Shown here in pieces: positions 25,769 to 32,557 of a stretch of DNA of 32,557 bases. A model generated the notes under the pieces. It searched no databases. It was not told the DNA's origin and saw nothing but the letters and a program-made list of their open reading frames with translations. Origin of the DNA: an uncultured Lachnospiraceae bacterium (GTDB lineage Bacteria > Bacillota > Clostridia > Lachnospirales > Lachnospiraceae); NCBI GenBank assembly GCA_948688495.1, contig CAPQSW010000028.1:1-32557 (forward strand), given 5' to 3'. How positions within the stretch are numbered: position 1 is the stretch's first letter; each line of letters starts with the position of its first letter. Both the position numbers and the translations under genes were made by a program.

Positions 25769-26557
25769 ATGATGGCAATCAGCAGCGTGGCAGGCGCGAA
25801 TAATAGTATGAAAGCAGGGGGGATTGGCAGCAATGTGCAGATGGATTCTGTCAGTAAAAGCATTCAAAAACAGATTGAAAATGCACAGAAGCATTTGCAG
25901 GATTTATCCTCCAATGAGGGTATGCCGTTAGAAGAAAAAATGAAAAAACGGCAGGAAATCCAACAGGAGATTACAAGTCTTAACCAGCAGTTAAGACAGC
26001 ACCAGATTGAAATGAGAAAAGATCAGCAGTCTAAGGCAGCGTCCAGGGAGGACATGGCTGGCGGCGGTAAAAAGGCGGATACCGCAAACACGAATGGTAA
26101 AGGAAATGGCATGTCAAAGGCTGGCATGCAGGCAATGATTTCAGCGGATGCTTCCATGAAGCAGGCACAGGTGCAGGGCAGCGTTGCCACGCAGATGGAA
26201 GGAAAAGCCCATATTTTAGAGTCGGAGATTCGGGCAGATAAGGCAAGAGGTGCGAATGTAGAAAAGAAAGAAGAAGAACTTGCTGGGATTGAGGCAAGGG
26301 CTAAGGAGGCGCTTTCCGGGCAGATGTCTGCACTTGCAGAGGCAAACAAGACATTAAATGAGTCCGGGGAATCGGAAACGGACAACAAGACCAGCAAGGC
26401 AGAAGCAGGCAGTAAGACGGATGCTGCAGAGAAGAACAGCAAGACGGATGCTTCAGAGGAGGATAGCAAGACGGATGCTGCAGAGGAGGATAGCAAAGCG
26501 AATGCTGCAGAGGTTTCACAGCCAATAGAGCGAATATTTGTGGACGTCCGTTTATAG
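25769..26557 (+). CDS. FlxA-like family protein with C-terminal 9-residue repeats
   Basis: This 262-residue protein is FlxA-like. The diagnostic part is the amphipathic helix region at about 25-80 (SIQKQIENAQKHLQDLSS, then EEKMKKRQEIQQEITSLNQQLRQ). The N-terminus is Gly/Ser-rich and there is no signal peptide. A second helical region (about 115-195) is Ala/Glu/Lys-rich. At 215-250 a 9-residue unit, SKTDAAEED and variants, repeats four times before the tail ending ERIFVDVRL. The ATG at 25769 follows AAAGGAG by 9 bases; an upstream in-frame start at 25706 has none. E. coli FlxA is flagellum-regulated, but the function of this clostridial branch is unknown and no flagellar genes are nearby. Its last 6 bases overlap the end of the converging kinase gene. 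Confidence 0.75.
   Translation: MMAISSVAGANNSMKAGGIGSNVQMDSVSKSIQKQIENAQKHLQDLSSNEGMPLEEKMKKRQEIQQEITSLNQQLRQHQIEMRKDQQSKAASREDMAGGGKKADTANTNGKGNGMSKAGMQAMISADASMKQAQVQGSVATQMEGKAHILESEIRADKARGANVEKKEEELAGIEARAKEALSGQMSALAEANKTLNESGESETDNKTSKAEAGSKTDAAEKNSKTDASEEDSKTDAAEEDSKANAAEVSQPIERIFVDVRL
26411..26518 (+). repeat. Four-copy 27-bp in-frame tandem repeat
   Basis: Units at 26411-26437, 26438-26464, 26465-26491 and 26492-26518 encode SKTDAAEKN, SKTDASEED, SKTDAAEED and SKANAAEVS. Units 2 and 3 are nearly identical at the DNA level while unit 4 has drifted, suggesting recent slippage. Copy number may vary between strains. Confidence 0.85.
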
Positions 26558-27796
26558 GGTTACAGTAATTAAGAGGGAATGGCCATCTTTACTCTCGGCA
26601 GAAATTTTCCCTTTGTGGGCCTGTGTCACAGCGCGTGCAATAGAAAGCCCGATGCCGTATCCACCGGTCTCGGAGTTCCGGGACTCGTCGGTCCGGTAGA
26701 AACGGTCAAAAAGGCGGGGAAGGCTTTCCGGTGAAATGGATTTTGCCGTATTATAGACCATAAACCGGATATTTTTTCCCCGCTTATCCAGGGTGACATG
26801 GATGGAACCTTGCGGCGGGGAATATTTCATTGCATTGTCCAGCAAAATGGAAAAGAGACGCCGGATGGAATCTTCATTCCCGTGATAAGACAGCAGGGGC
26901 GTAATCTTTGTGGAAAAATGTTTTTCCTGCATATTTGCGAGCACCTGAAAAGAGTCCGCCATTTCCGATGCCAGGTCAGAGATAGAGAAATCTGTATAGT
27001 TCAGTTTTTTTTTCGATTCTTCCATTTGGGACAGATATATCAGGCTGTTGGTCAGTTTCGTCAGCCGAAGGGTCTGTCTGCCTATACTTTTGCTCCATTC
27101 GTTCTCCCCATATTCCATTTCCAGTATTTCGCGGTTCGCGTCAATAATCGTAAGAGGCGTTTTAATCTCATGCCCTGCATCTGTGATAAATCTCCGCTGT
27201 TTTTCATAGCTCTCTGATACCGGTTTCATTACCAGCCGGGAGAATAAGAATACAAGAACAAATACAGAGAAAAGCCCGAGCAGGGATACCAGGATACTGC
27301 TAAAAAGAAAGGTGCCAAAGGTGGCAAGACTCCTTCTGCAGTCTACAAAGATAATAAGTGTCCCATCCGGGACAGATTTTTTGAGGTAACGATAAGAGGA
27401 AAGGAAACCGGACAGTTTTCGTTGTTTCCATATCCTGAGGGCATAGTCGGAGGCGTCTTTGCTGTCTATGGCGGCAACTTTTTCTATATTGGCAGAAAGC
27501 ACGGAGCCGTCATTTGAAATAAGGACAGAAAAATACCGTGTCTCATAAGGCATTTCCGGGGACATATAAGAGGAATATGATCTCGGCTCTTTGGGAACCG
27601 GGAGATTATCTGCCTTGGGCGGGTGGTTTCGGGGAAATTCGCCATTATTTTCAGATAGGATATGTAGAACATGTTCAGCATCCTGCACAACTTTCTGGTA
27701 ATTAATAATACTGATGCTTGCCATGATGATTGTCAGTACCAGCAGCATGGAGAGCATGGAAATCAGAATGAATTTATTTTGTAATTTACGGATCAT
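26552..27796 (-). CDS. Sensor histidine kinase
   Basis: This 414-residue membrane kinase is the partner of the response regulator whose stop codon overlaps its start (ATGA). Membrane helices lie at about 10-30 and 160-188, enclosing an extracytoplasmic sensor of about 130 residues with no recognised ligand motif. The phospho-acceptor is His209 in FITDAGHEIKTPLTII. The ATP-binding domain has the N box (LLDNAMKYSP), the F box region (LFDRFYRTDESR) and the G box (GGYGIGLSIA). GGAGG within the end of the regulator gene serves as its ribosome site. The signal is unknown; Pro-rich, charged segments after the first helix (about 55-75) are unusual. The gene converges on the FlxA-like gene with a 6-base overlap. 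Confidence 0.92.
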   Translation of the reverse strand: MIRKLQNKFILISMLSMLLVLTIIMASISIINYQKVVQDAEHVLHILSENNGEFPRNHPPKADNLPVPKEPRSYSSYMSPEMPYETRYFSVLISNDGSVLSANIEKVAAIDSKDASDYALRIWKQRKLSGFLSSYRYLKKSVPDGTLIIFVDCRRSLATFGTFLFSSILVSLLGLFSVFVLVFLFSRLVMKPVSESYEKQRRFITDAGHEIKTPLTIIDANREILEMEYGENEWSKSIGRQTLRLTKLTNSLIYLSQMEESKKKLNYTDFSISDLASEMADSFQVLANMQEKHFSTKITPLLSYHGNEDSIRRLFSILLDNAMKYSPPQGSIHVTLDKRGKNIRFMVYNTAKSISPESLPRLFDRFYRTDESRNSETGGYGIGLSIARAVTQAHKGKISAESKDGHSLLITVTL

Positions 27797-28467
27797 GGCA
27801 GTACCTCCAGAAAATACCCGGCATTTCTTGCTGCTTTAATCTGTACGTTGGCTTGCAGGTTGGTCAGTTTCTTACGCAGGTAGGAGATATAGACCCAGAC
27901 GACGTTGATTTCCACTTCGCTGTCATATCCCCAGATTCGTTCTAAGAACCGCTCGCTGGAAATTAATTGTCCAGGGTTTCCCATCAGCATTTCCAGCATT
28001 TGAAATTCTTTGTTGGCAAGCCGGAAGCTGCCGGTTGGGGAGGATAGTGTAAAGGAAGCCAGGTCCAAAGAAAGATTTCCCATATGCAGGAGGGAATTAA
28101 CGGCATGCGTGCTTTCTCTGGTCATGGCGCGTATTCTTGCCAGCAGTTCTTTGGCAGCAAAAGGTTTGGTAAGGTAATCATTAGCTCCAGCGTCCAGTCC
28201 TTCCACTTTGTCGTCAATCTCAGATTTTGCTGTTAAAAGCAGTACCGGGATGGAATTGCCTTCCTGCCGGATTTTTCTAAGGACAGTCAGTCCGTCTATT
28301 TTGGGCATCATAATGTCAAGAATTACGCCATCATAGTTATTTCCGCCTAAATATGCCAGTGCGTCTTCCCCATCGTAAACCGCATCTACTGAGTAGTTGC
28401 TGCGCTCAAGGATGGTTGTCAGGGCACGTGACAGGTCTTTTTCGTCTTCCGCCAACAGTAATCGCAT
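27793..28467 (-). CDS. OmpR/PhoB-family response regulator
   Basis: This 224-residue DNA-binding regulator has a receiver domain (about 1-120). Asp51 in GVILDIMMPKIDGL is the phosphorylation site, with acidic residues AEDEKD near the N-terminus, and Thr/Lys in LLLTAKSEIDDK and LTKPFAAKELLARI. A winged-helix domain follows (about 130-224, LANKEFQMLEMLMGNPGQLISSERFLERIWGYD). The start at 28467 follows GGAGG by about 7-8 bases; the frame extends upstream without a ribosome site. It is the first gene of the regulator-kinase operon and is divergent from the CLC transporter gene, a candidate target. Confidence 0.93.
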   Translation of the reverse strand: MRLLLAEDEKDLSRALTTILERSNYSVDAVYDGEDALAYLGGNNYDGVILDIMMPKIDGLTVLRKIRQEGNSIPVLLLTAKSEIDDKVEGLDAGANDYLTKPFAAKELLARIRAMTRESTHAVNSLLHMGNLSLDLASFTLSSPTGSFRLANKEFQMLEMLMGNPGQLISSERFLERIWGYDSEVEINVVWVYISYLRKKLTNLQANVQIKAARNAGYFLEVLP

Positions 28468-28489
28468 GTTTGCTCCCTCCTTAGGATAA

Positions 28490-28518
28490 ATAATATCAGC
28501 AGTGATAAAAAAATACAA
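28490..28518 (-). promoter_or_regulatory. Promoter of the two-component operon
   Basis: On the minus strand, TTGTAT (28518-28513), 17 bp, then TATTAT (28495-28490), 22 bases before the regulator start. The same 122-bp interval must also hold the promoter of the divergent CLC gene. I see no fluoride-riboswitch core in it. Confidence 0.55.
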
Positions 28519-28589
28519 GTCTCTTGCCAATTTTTCCGTTGGGTGATAAGATGATGGAGAATTGCAAAAGACACGTAGGAGTTGACCTG

Positions 28590-29867
28590 ATGAGAGACGA
28601 ATTTGATTTGAAAGAAACATTTGACTATTACATAAAACATCTCTGGAATAGTATTTTTATTTTCTTTAAGTGGCTGACATTTTCATTGCTTTCCGGCGTT
28701 ATCATCGGAAGTGCCGGGCTTTTGTTTCATTATTGTATGACATGGGCAAATGATACCAGGACCGATAATCCGGTTCTAATCCTTTTACTGCCGATTGCCG
28801 GGCTTGTAATTGTCGGCGCTTACCATTTACTTCATGATGAGAAGGATACGGGCACGAACCTTGTCCTTGCAGCGATTCACTCGGGAGAGAATATTCCGTT
28901 GAAGATGGCGCCTTTAATTTTTATCTCTACAGTTATGACGCATCTTTTTGGGGGTTCCGCCGGACGGGAGGGTGCGGCGCTGCAGCTTGGCGGAAGTATC
29001 GGCAACAGCCTGGGACGTTTGTTCCGGTTTGATGACAAAGACCAGCATATTATGATTATGTGCGGTATGAGTGCAGCATTTTCCGCGTTATTTGGGACGC
29101 CAATGGCTGCGGCCATTTTCTCTATGGAAGTGGTTAGTGTTGGGATTATGCATTATGCCGCGCTCGTTCCTTGCGTTGTCTCTGCACTGGTGGCGAAGGG
29201 AATTGCAGAACATTTTAAAGTCATGCCAGATCAGTTTATCCTGGAGCAAATACCAGAGTTTTCGCTGGCAACCGGCGTACAGATTGCCATTCTTGCCATG
29301 CTCTGCGCGGGAGTGAGCATTATTTTCTGTATGATGCTTCATCATGGGGAAGCATTGTATAAGAAATATATTGAGGATTCTTATCTCAGAATCTTTGCCG
29401 GGGGAACATTTATTGTAATTATGACGTTATTGGTGGGGTGTCAGGATTACAATGGTGCGGGAATGCCTATCATTGAACGCTGTTTTGAAAATGAATATGT
29501 TTCCTATGCATTTTTGCTAAAAATGCTGTTTACAGCGGTGACTTTGGGCTGTGGGTATAAGGGCGGTGAGATTGTGCCTTCCTTTGTAGTGGGGGCAACG
29601 TTTGGCTGCCTGTTTGGGAATCTCATCGGTTTTTCACCAGCGCTTTGTACTGCGGTAGGGATGGGGGCCGTGTTCTGTGGTGTTACCAATTGTCCCATTA
29701 CCTCCCTGTTGATTTGTTTTGAAATGTTTGGCTATGCGGGCATGCCGTATTTCCTTTTGGCTGTCGCTTTAAGCTATATGTTATCTGGATATTACGGATT
29801 GTACCGCACCCAGAAAATTGTATATTCCAAGTACAAGACGGAGTTTATCAACCGTCGGACACATTAG
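28590..29867 (+). CDS. CLC-family anion channel/antiporter
   Basis: This 425-residue polytopic membrane protein is of the CLC superfamily. The gating glutamate is Glu127 in GGSAGREGAALQLGGSIG. The third motif is GYKGGEIVPSFVVGATFG (the canonical GxFxP form is replaced by GGEIVP). The first selectivity motif, GSGIP in chloride CLCs, reads GTNLV at 88-92, closer to the GNNLI/GMNLI of fluoride/proton antiporters (CLC-F). There are no CBS domains. The start at 28590 has TAGGAG upstream; ATGs at 28551 and 28554 are possible. Function is therefore anion transport, with fluoride export an open possibility. It is divergent from the two-component operon. Confidence 0.88.
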   Translation: MRDEFDLKETFDYYIKHLWNSIFIFFKWLTFSLLSGVIIGSAGLLFHYCMTWANDTRTDNPVLILLLPIAGLVIVGAYHLLHDEKDTGTNLVLAAIHSGENIPLKMAPLIFISTVMTHLFGGSAGREGAALQLGGSIGNSLGRLFRFDDKDQHIMIMCGMSAAFSALFGTPMAAAIFSMEVVSVGIMHYAALVPCVVSALVAKGIAEHFKVMPDQFILEQIPEFSLATGVQIAILAMLCAGVSIIFCMMLHHGEALYKKYIEDSYLRIFAGGTFIVIMTLLVGCQDYNGAGMPIIERCFENEYVSYAFLLKMLFTAVTLGCGYKGGEIVPSFVVGATFGCLFGNLIGFSPALCTAVGMGAVFCGVTNCPITSLLICFEMFGYAGMPYFLLAVALSYMLSGYYGLYRTQKIVYSKYKTEFINRRTH

Positions 29868-29897
29868 CATATTTTTGTTTTGGTAGATAATTTCCTC

Positions 29898-29926
29898 TTG
29901 CAAGACAGATGGCAGAATGTTAAAAT
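29898..29926 (+). promoter_or_regulatory. Promoter of the hydrogenase gene
   Basis: TTGCAA (29898-29903) and TAAAAT (29921-29926) are 17 bp apart, 33 bases before the start at 29959. Confidence 0.5.
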
Positions 29927-29958
29927 ATTGACAAATGAAAAGGAGCGAGGTAAATACG

Positions 29959-31407
29959 ATGTATGCAGATGAAAATGTGATTAGAATCAAACATGATGTA
30001 CTTTATGAAGTGGCAAAACTGGCGTTTGCTGGAGAATTAGAATCAGGGAGGGATCATATCGCACTTGAGCTGATTCCTGGACCGACGCCACAGTTTCGTT
30101 GCTGTATCTACAAAGAGAGAGAGATTATCCGGCAGAGGGTTCGTCTTGCCGAGGGCAAGGCGCCAGGGCCTGAGGACGATGGAAATGTAATTCAGGTTAT
30201 CAGTTCTGCCTGTGAGGATTGTCCGATTTCCAGTTATACGGTCACGGAGAATTGTCAGAACTGTATCGGTAAGGCGTGTATCAATGCCTGCAAATTTGGC
30301 GCAATAAGGATGGGAAGGCACCGTTCCCACATTGATGCTTCCAAGTGTAAGGAATGTGGCAAGTGTGCAGATGCATGTCCATATAATGCAATTGCCCATC
30401 TAAAGAGACCATGCAAGTATAGTTGTCCGGTGGATGCTATTACATACGATGAGAATGGAATCTCCATTATTGACAAGGAAAAATGCATCCGTTGCGGCAA
30501 GTGTATCCATAGCTGTCCATTTGGAGCAATCGGTTCAAAGACATATATCGTGGATGTTATAGAGGCGTTGAAGTCAGGAAAGAAAGTATATGCAATGGCG
30601 GCTCCGGCAACTGAGGGACAGTTTGGCAGGGATATTACGATGGCAAGCTGGAAAATTGCCATGAAAGAGCTGGGATTTGATGATTTCTATGATGTAGGTC
30701 TTGGCGGTGACATGACGGCGGCCTATGAGGCAGAGGAGTGGGCGGAAGCATATAAGGAAGGCAAAAAGAAAGTGACATCCTGCTGTCCGGCATTTGTTAA
30801 TATGGTACGTCTGCATTATCCGCAGTTGGCAGAATGCGTGTCCACGACCGTATCTCCAATGTGTGCAGTGTCACGTCTGATAAAGGCGAAAGAACCGGAT
30901 GCCGTAACTGTATTTATCGGACCCTGCCTTGCGAAGAAATCAGAGGTTGTAGACCAGCAGATTCCGGGCAATGCAGATTATGTGCTGACCTACAGCGAGC
31001 TGCGCGCTATTATGCGTGCGAAGGGTGTCGCATTGCAGCCGTGTGGGAATGATGATCAGATTGCTTCTACTTATGGAAAGCGTTTTGCAAACTCTGGCGG
31101 GGTTACCGAGGCTGTACTGCAGAGTCTGAAGGAGTCTGGAGAAGATATTGATGCAAAGGTATACAGGGCAAACGGAGCAGCAGAGTGTAAGAAGGCTCTT
31201 CTTCTGCTTCGGGCAGCAAAGCTTCCAGAAGATTTTGTGGAGGGTATGATTTGCGACGGCGGCTGTGTTGGCGGACCTAGTGCATTTAAGGATCAGATGA
31301 AGTTTAAGAAAGACAGGGATGAGTTGATTTTACAGGCGGATAACCGTGAAATCCATGAGAACCTGGAAGACTATGATATGGAGAGCTTTTCCATGCATCG
31401 GGAATAA
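29959..31407 (+). CDS. [FeFe]-hydrogenase-like iron-sulfur protein, group B type
   Basis: This 482-residue cytoplasmic protein has an N-terminal region (about 1-75), then a cysteine-dense ferredoxin part (about 75-195) with CEDCPISSY, CQNCIGKACINACKFGAI, CKECGKCADACPYNAI and CIRCGKCIHSCPFGAI, enough for several 4Fe-4S clusters. The H-cluster domain shows the three signatures in order: VTSCCPAFVN (L1), FIGPCLAKKSEV (L2) and CDGGCVGGPSAF (L3). These variants match group B enzymes rather than the prototypical TSCCPGW/MPCxxKxxE forms. The start at 29959 is chosen over 29935 because GAGG and AGGAG precede it. No maturation genes (hydE, hydF, hydG) or partner subunits are in the window. Group B physiology is poorly known; hydrogen oxidation or production linked to ferredoxin is inferred. 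Confidence 0.88.
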   Translation: MYADENVIRIKHDVLYEVAKLAFAGELESGRDHIALELIPGPTPQFRCCIYKEREIIRQRVRLAEGKAPGPEDDGNVIQVISSACEDCPISSYTVTENCQNCIGKACINACKFGAIRMGRHRSHIDASKCKECGKCADACPYNAIAHLKRPCKYSCPVDAITYDENGISIIDKEKCIRCGKCIHSCPFGAIGSKTYIVDVIEALKSGKKVYAMAAPATEGQFGRDITMASWKIAMKELGFDDFYDVGLGGDMTAAYEAEEWAEAYKEGKKKVTSCCPAFVNMVRLHYPQLAECVSTTVSPMCAVSRLIKAKEPDAVTVFIGPCLAKKSEVVDQQIPGNADYVLTYSELRAIMRAKGVALQPCGNDDQIASTYGKRFANSGGVTEAVLQSLKESGEDIDAKVYRANGAAECKKALLLLRAAKLPEDFVEGMICDGGCVGGPSAFKDQMKFKKDRDELILQADNREIHENLEDYDMESFSMHRE

Positions 31408-31421
31408 GATAAGAGCTTTTG

Positions 31422-31452
31422 GGATGGCCGAGTTATTCGGTCATCCTTTTTT
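31422..31452 (+). terminator. Rho-independent terminator of the hydrogenase gene
   Basis: GGATGGCCGA (31422-31431) pairs with TCGGTCATCC (31437-31446), ten pairs with one G-U, loop GTTAT, followed by six T residues. It is 14 bases after the stop and ends directly before the next promoter. Confidence 0.92.
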
Positions 31453-31453
31453 C

Positions 31454-31503
31454 TTGACAAATATATCGTCTTCTGATATATTATATATCGGAAGACGATA
31501 TAT
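31454..31503 (+). promoter_or_regulatory. PadR-gene promoter with double ATATATC-N7-GATATAT operator
   Basis: TTGACA (31454-31459), 17 bp, TATATT (31477-31482). Two dyads of form ATATATC-N7-GATATAT occupy 31461-31481 and 31483-31503. As a pair they are also one 21+1+21 bp inverted repeat with a single mismatch. The first dyad lies between and over the promoter elements, and the second covers the start of transcription, so autorepression by the PadR protein is the natural reading. Confidence 0.75.
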
Positions 31504-31578
31504 TTTTGCGCGGTATATTGGAGATTGTATGACAGGCCGTGTAATTGTGAGAAGCATGCGGAATGGGGAGGTGTTTTT

Positions 31579-32022
31579 TTGGCAGAGAAGCAGACAGCAA
31601 TGACAGAGGCAGTTTATTATATTCTATTGTCCCTGCAGAAACCGAATCATGGATACGGGATTATTCAGGATACGATGGATTTGACAGCTGGAAGGCTGGA
31701 GCTTGGAGCAGGGACTTTATATGGAGCCATCAATACTTTGCTGGATAAGGAATGGATTCGGCTGTACAGTGAGGATAAGCAGTCTAGGAAGAAAAAACAG
31801 TATATTATCACAGAAGATGGGAAGTGGATGCTCAGGCAGGAAATGAAGCGGCTGAATGAATTGCTGGAAAATGGAAAACGGATGCTTGGGCAGGAAATAA
31901 TTTCGGAAGAAGCGGTGAAGATGGAGGTGGAGCCACAAGAAGATGCGTTTAAGCAGGAAACAACCGTTACAGCAGGGGCTGGGAAAGGAGTGGCAAATGA
32001 AGAAGTTCAGGTTGTATTTTGA
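31579..32022 (+). CDS. PadR-family transcriptional regulator
   Basis: This 147-residue DNA-binding repressor starts at TTG 31579, 7 bases after GGGGAGG; the in-frame ATG at 31600 is an alternative. The PadR winged helix is at about 5-85: TEAVYYILLSLQKPNHGYGI (helix 1), then GAGTLYGAINTLLDKEWIRL (recognition helix), then KKKQYIITEDGKWML (wing). A C-terminal helix (about 85-110) would support dimerisation. The last about 40 residues are acidic and probably flexible. Its end overlaps the next gene by 26 bases in another frame. The ligand is unknown; PadR proteins commonly respond to phenolics, antibiotics or membrane stress. Confidence 0.9.
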   Translation: MAEKQTAMTEAVYYILLSLQKPNHGYGIIQDTMDLTAGRLELGAGTLYGAINTLLDKEWIRLYSEDKQSRKKKQYIITEDGKWMLRQEMKRLNELLENGKRMLGQEIISEEAVKMEVEPQEDAFKQETTVTAGAGKGVANEEVQVVF

Positions 32023-32554
32023 CAAGGATAAAGAAGAAAAATGGTTGAACGAGATGAGCCAGCAGGGATGGGCGATGGTAGAGTTTTTTGCAGGACTCTA
32101 TTGTTTTAGTCCTTGTGAGCCGGGAGAGTACATTTACCGCATCGATATGCCGGAAGAAATCGGCAGAACGCCTATTTGGTATAAGAACGGGGAATACATA
32201 GAGCTGGTGGAGGAGACAGGGGCTGAATATGTCTGTCGGTGGGGCTGGTGGATGATTTTCCGCAAAGAAGCCGCTAAAGGAGCGTTTGAGCTGTATACGG
32301 ATGTGGAATCACAGATTGCTTTGTATCGTAGGATACGCAGGGCATTTCTGATAATTGGAATGCTTGAATTTTCACTTGCAATGCAGAATACCGGGAATAT
32401 AGTGCATTTCTGGATTGGCAGGAACGTCTGGGATACTCTTAGTGGTGCCGATTTGCTTCTTTTTGCCGGATTGGTTTTTATATATTTTGTTACAATTGGT
32501 TTTTTCTGTATGGCAGTAAAGCTGACCAGGAAAATGCAAAGACTTAGGGAGTAA
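31997..32554 (+). CDS. DUF2812 domain membrane protein
   Basis: This 185-residue protein has a soluble N-terminal DUF2812 domain (about 1-100) starting KKFRLYFDKDKEEKWLNEMS, with GWAMVEFFAGLYCFSPCEPG and EYIYRIDMPEE. Two membrane helices follow, at about 115-135 (FLIIGMLEFSLAMQ) and 153-180 (LLLFAGLVFIYFVTIGFFCMAV), and a basic C-terminus. The start at 31997 follows AAAGGAG by 6 bases, inside the padR gene. DUF2812 proteins are routinely encoded beside PadR regulators and are thought to act in the same response, but the activity is unknown. The gene is complete, ending 3 bases before the window edge. Confidence 0.88.
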   Translation: MKKFRLYFDKDKEEKWLNEMSQQGWAMVEFFAGLYCFSPCEPGEYIYRIDMPEEIGRTPIWYKNGEYIELVEETGAEYVCRWGWWMIFRKEAAKGAFELYTDVESQIALYRRIRRAFLIIGMLEFSLAMQNTGNIVHFWIGRNVWDTLSGADLLLFAGLVFIYFVTIGFFCMAVKLTRKMQRLRE

Positions 32555-32557
32555 AGT

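Noticed and set aside
26023..26496. 157-residue minus-strand Ser/Ala-rich frame opposite the FlxA-like gene
   Set aside because: It is the reverse translation of a repeat- and Ala-rich gene; no ribosome site and no independent support.

Overview
The window reads as chromosomal DNA of an anaerobic Firmicute, most likely a Lachnospiraceae-type Clostridium relative. The signs are strong AGGAGG ribosome sites, DUF6033 and FlxA-like proteins, a secreted protease ending in BspA-type leucine-rich repeats, a stand-alone [FeFe]-hydrogenase of the group B type, a PadR/DUF2812 pair, and a MetH whose activation domain is a separate gene. This is inference from gene content; no rRNA or other phylogenetic marker is present, and I saw no tRNA, CRISPR array or intact insertion sequence.

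Layout. 1-650 is debris: the 3' end of an unidentified gene, a frameshifted remnant resembling a MerR-type regulator, and a serine hydrolase pseudogene with an internal deletion. 690-3003 holds a small gene behind a LexA-like box, converging on a YolD-like/Y-family polymerase pair, a set typical of mobile elements. 3136-5085 is a thioredoxin-fold (DUF255/YyaL-type) protein. 5131-13020 is the centrepiece: a complete four-gene Wadjet anti-plasmid locus in the order jetD-jetA-jetB-jetC, with the JetA/JetB families of the type III class. It encodes a Toprim nuclease, a kleisin-like subunit, a KITE-like subunit and an SMC/MukB-like ATPase.

13300-15114 carries an iron-sulfur-flavoprotein-like oxidoreductase, a DUF6033 protein and a small minus-strand gene, the last two separated by a long hairpin. 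15391-19320 is a methionine/one-carbon operon: metF, a stand-alone MetH reactivation domain, and metH lacking that domain. 19350-21281 has an unusual repeat-rich leader followed by a DUF4474 membrane protein overlapping a metallophosphoesterase. 21426-25604 is a large secreted subtilase, closed by a strong terminator. 25769-26557 is a FlxA-like protein with 27-bp tandem repeats. 26552-28467 (minus) is an OmpR-type two-component system, divergent from a CLC transporter with a fluoride-type-like selectivity signature. 29959-31407 is the hydrogenase. 31454-32554 is a PadR regulator with a double operator and its DUF2812 membrane partner.

The defence locus and the neighbouring Y-family polymerase cassette and pseudogenes suggest that the left 13 kb is an accessory hot spot, while the right part looks like ordinary chromosome. 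The Wadjet system itself is a known class. Its order, its JetC Walker B variant and a vestigial reading frame after jetC are the parts most worth checking, together with the 19350-19486 leader, the SOS-type small gene and the CLC signature.
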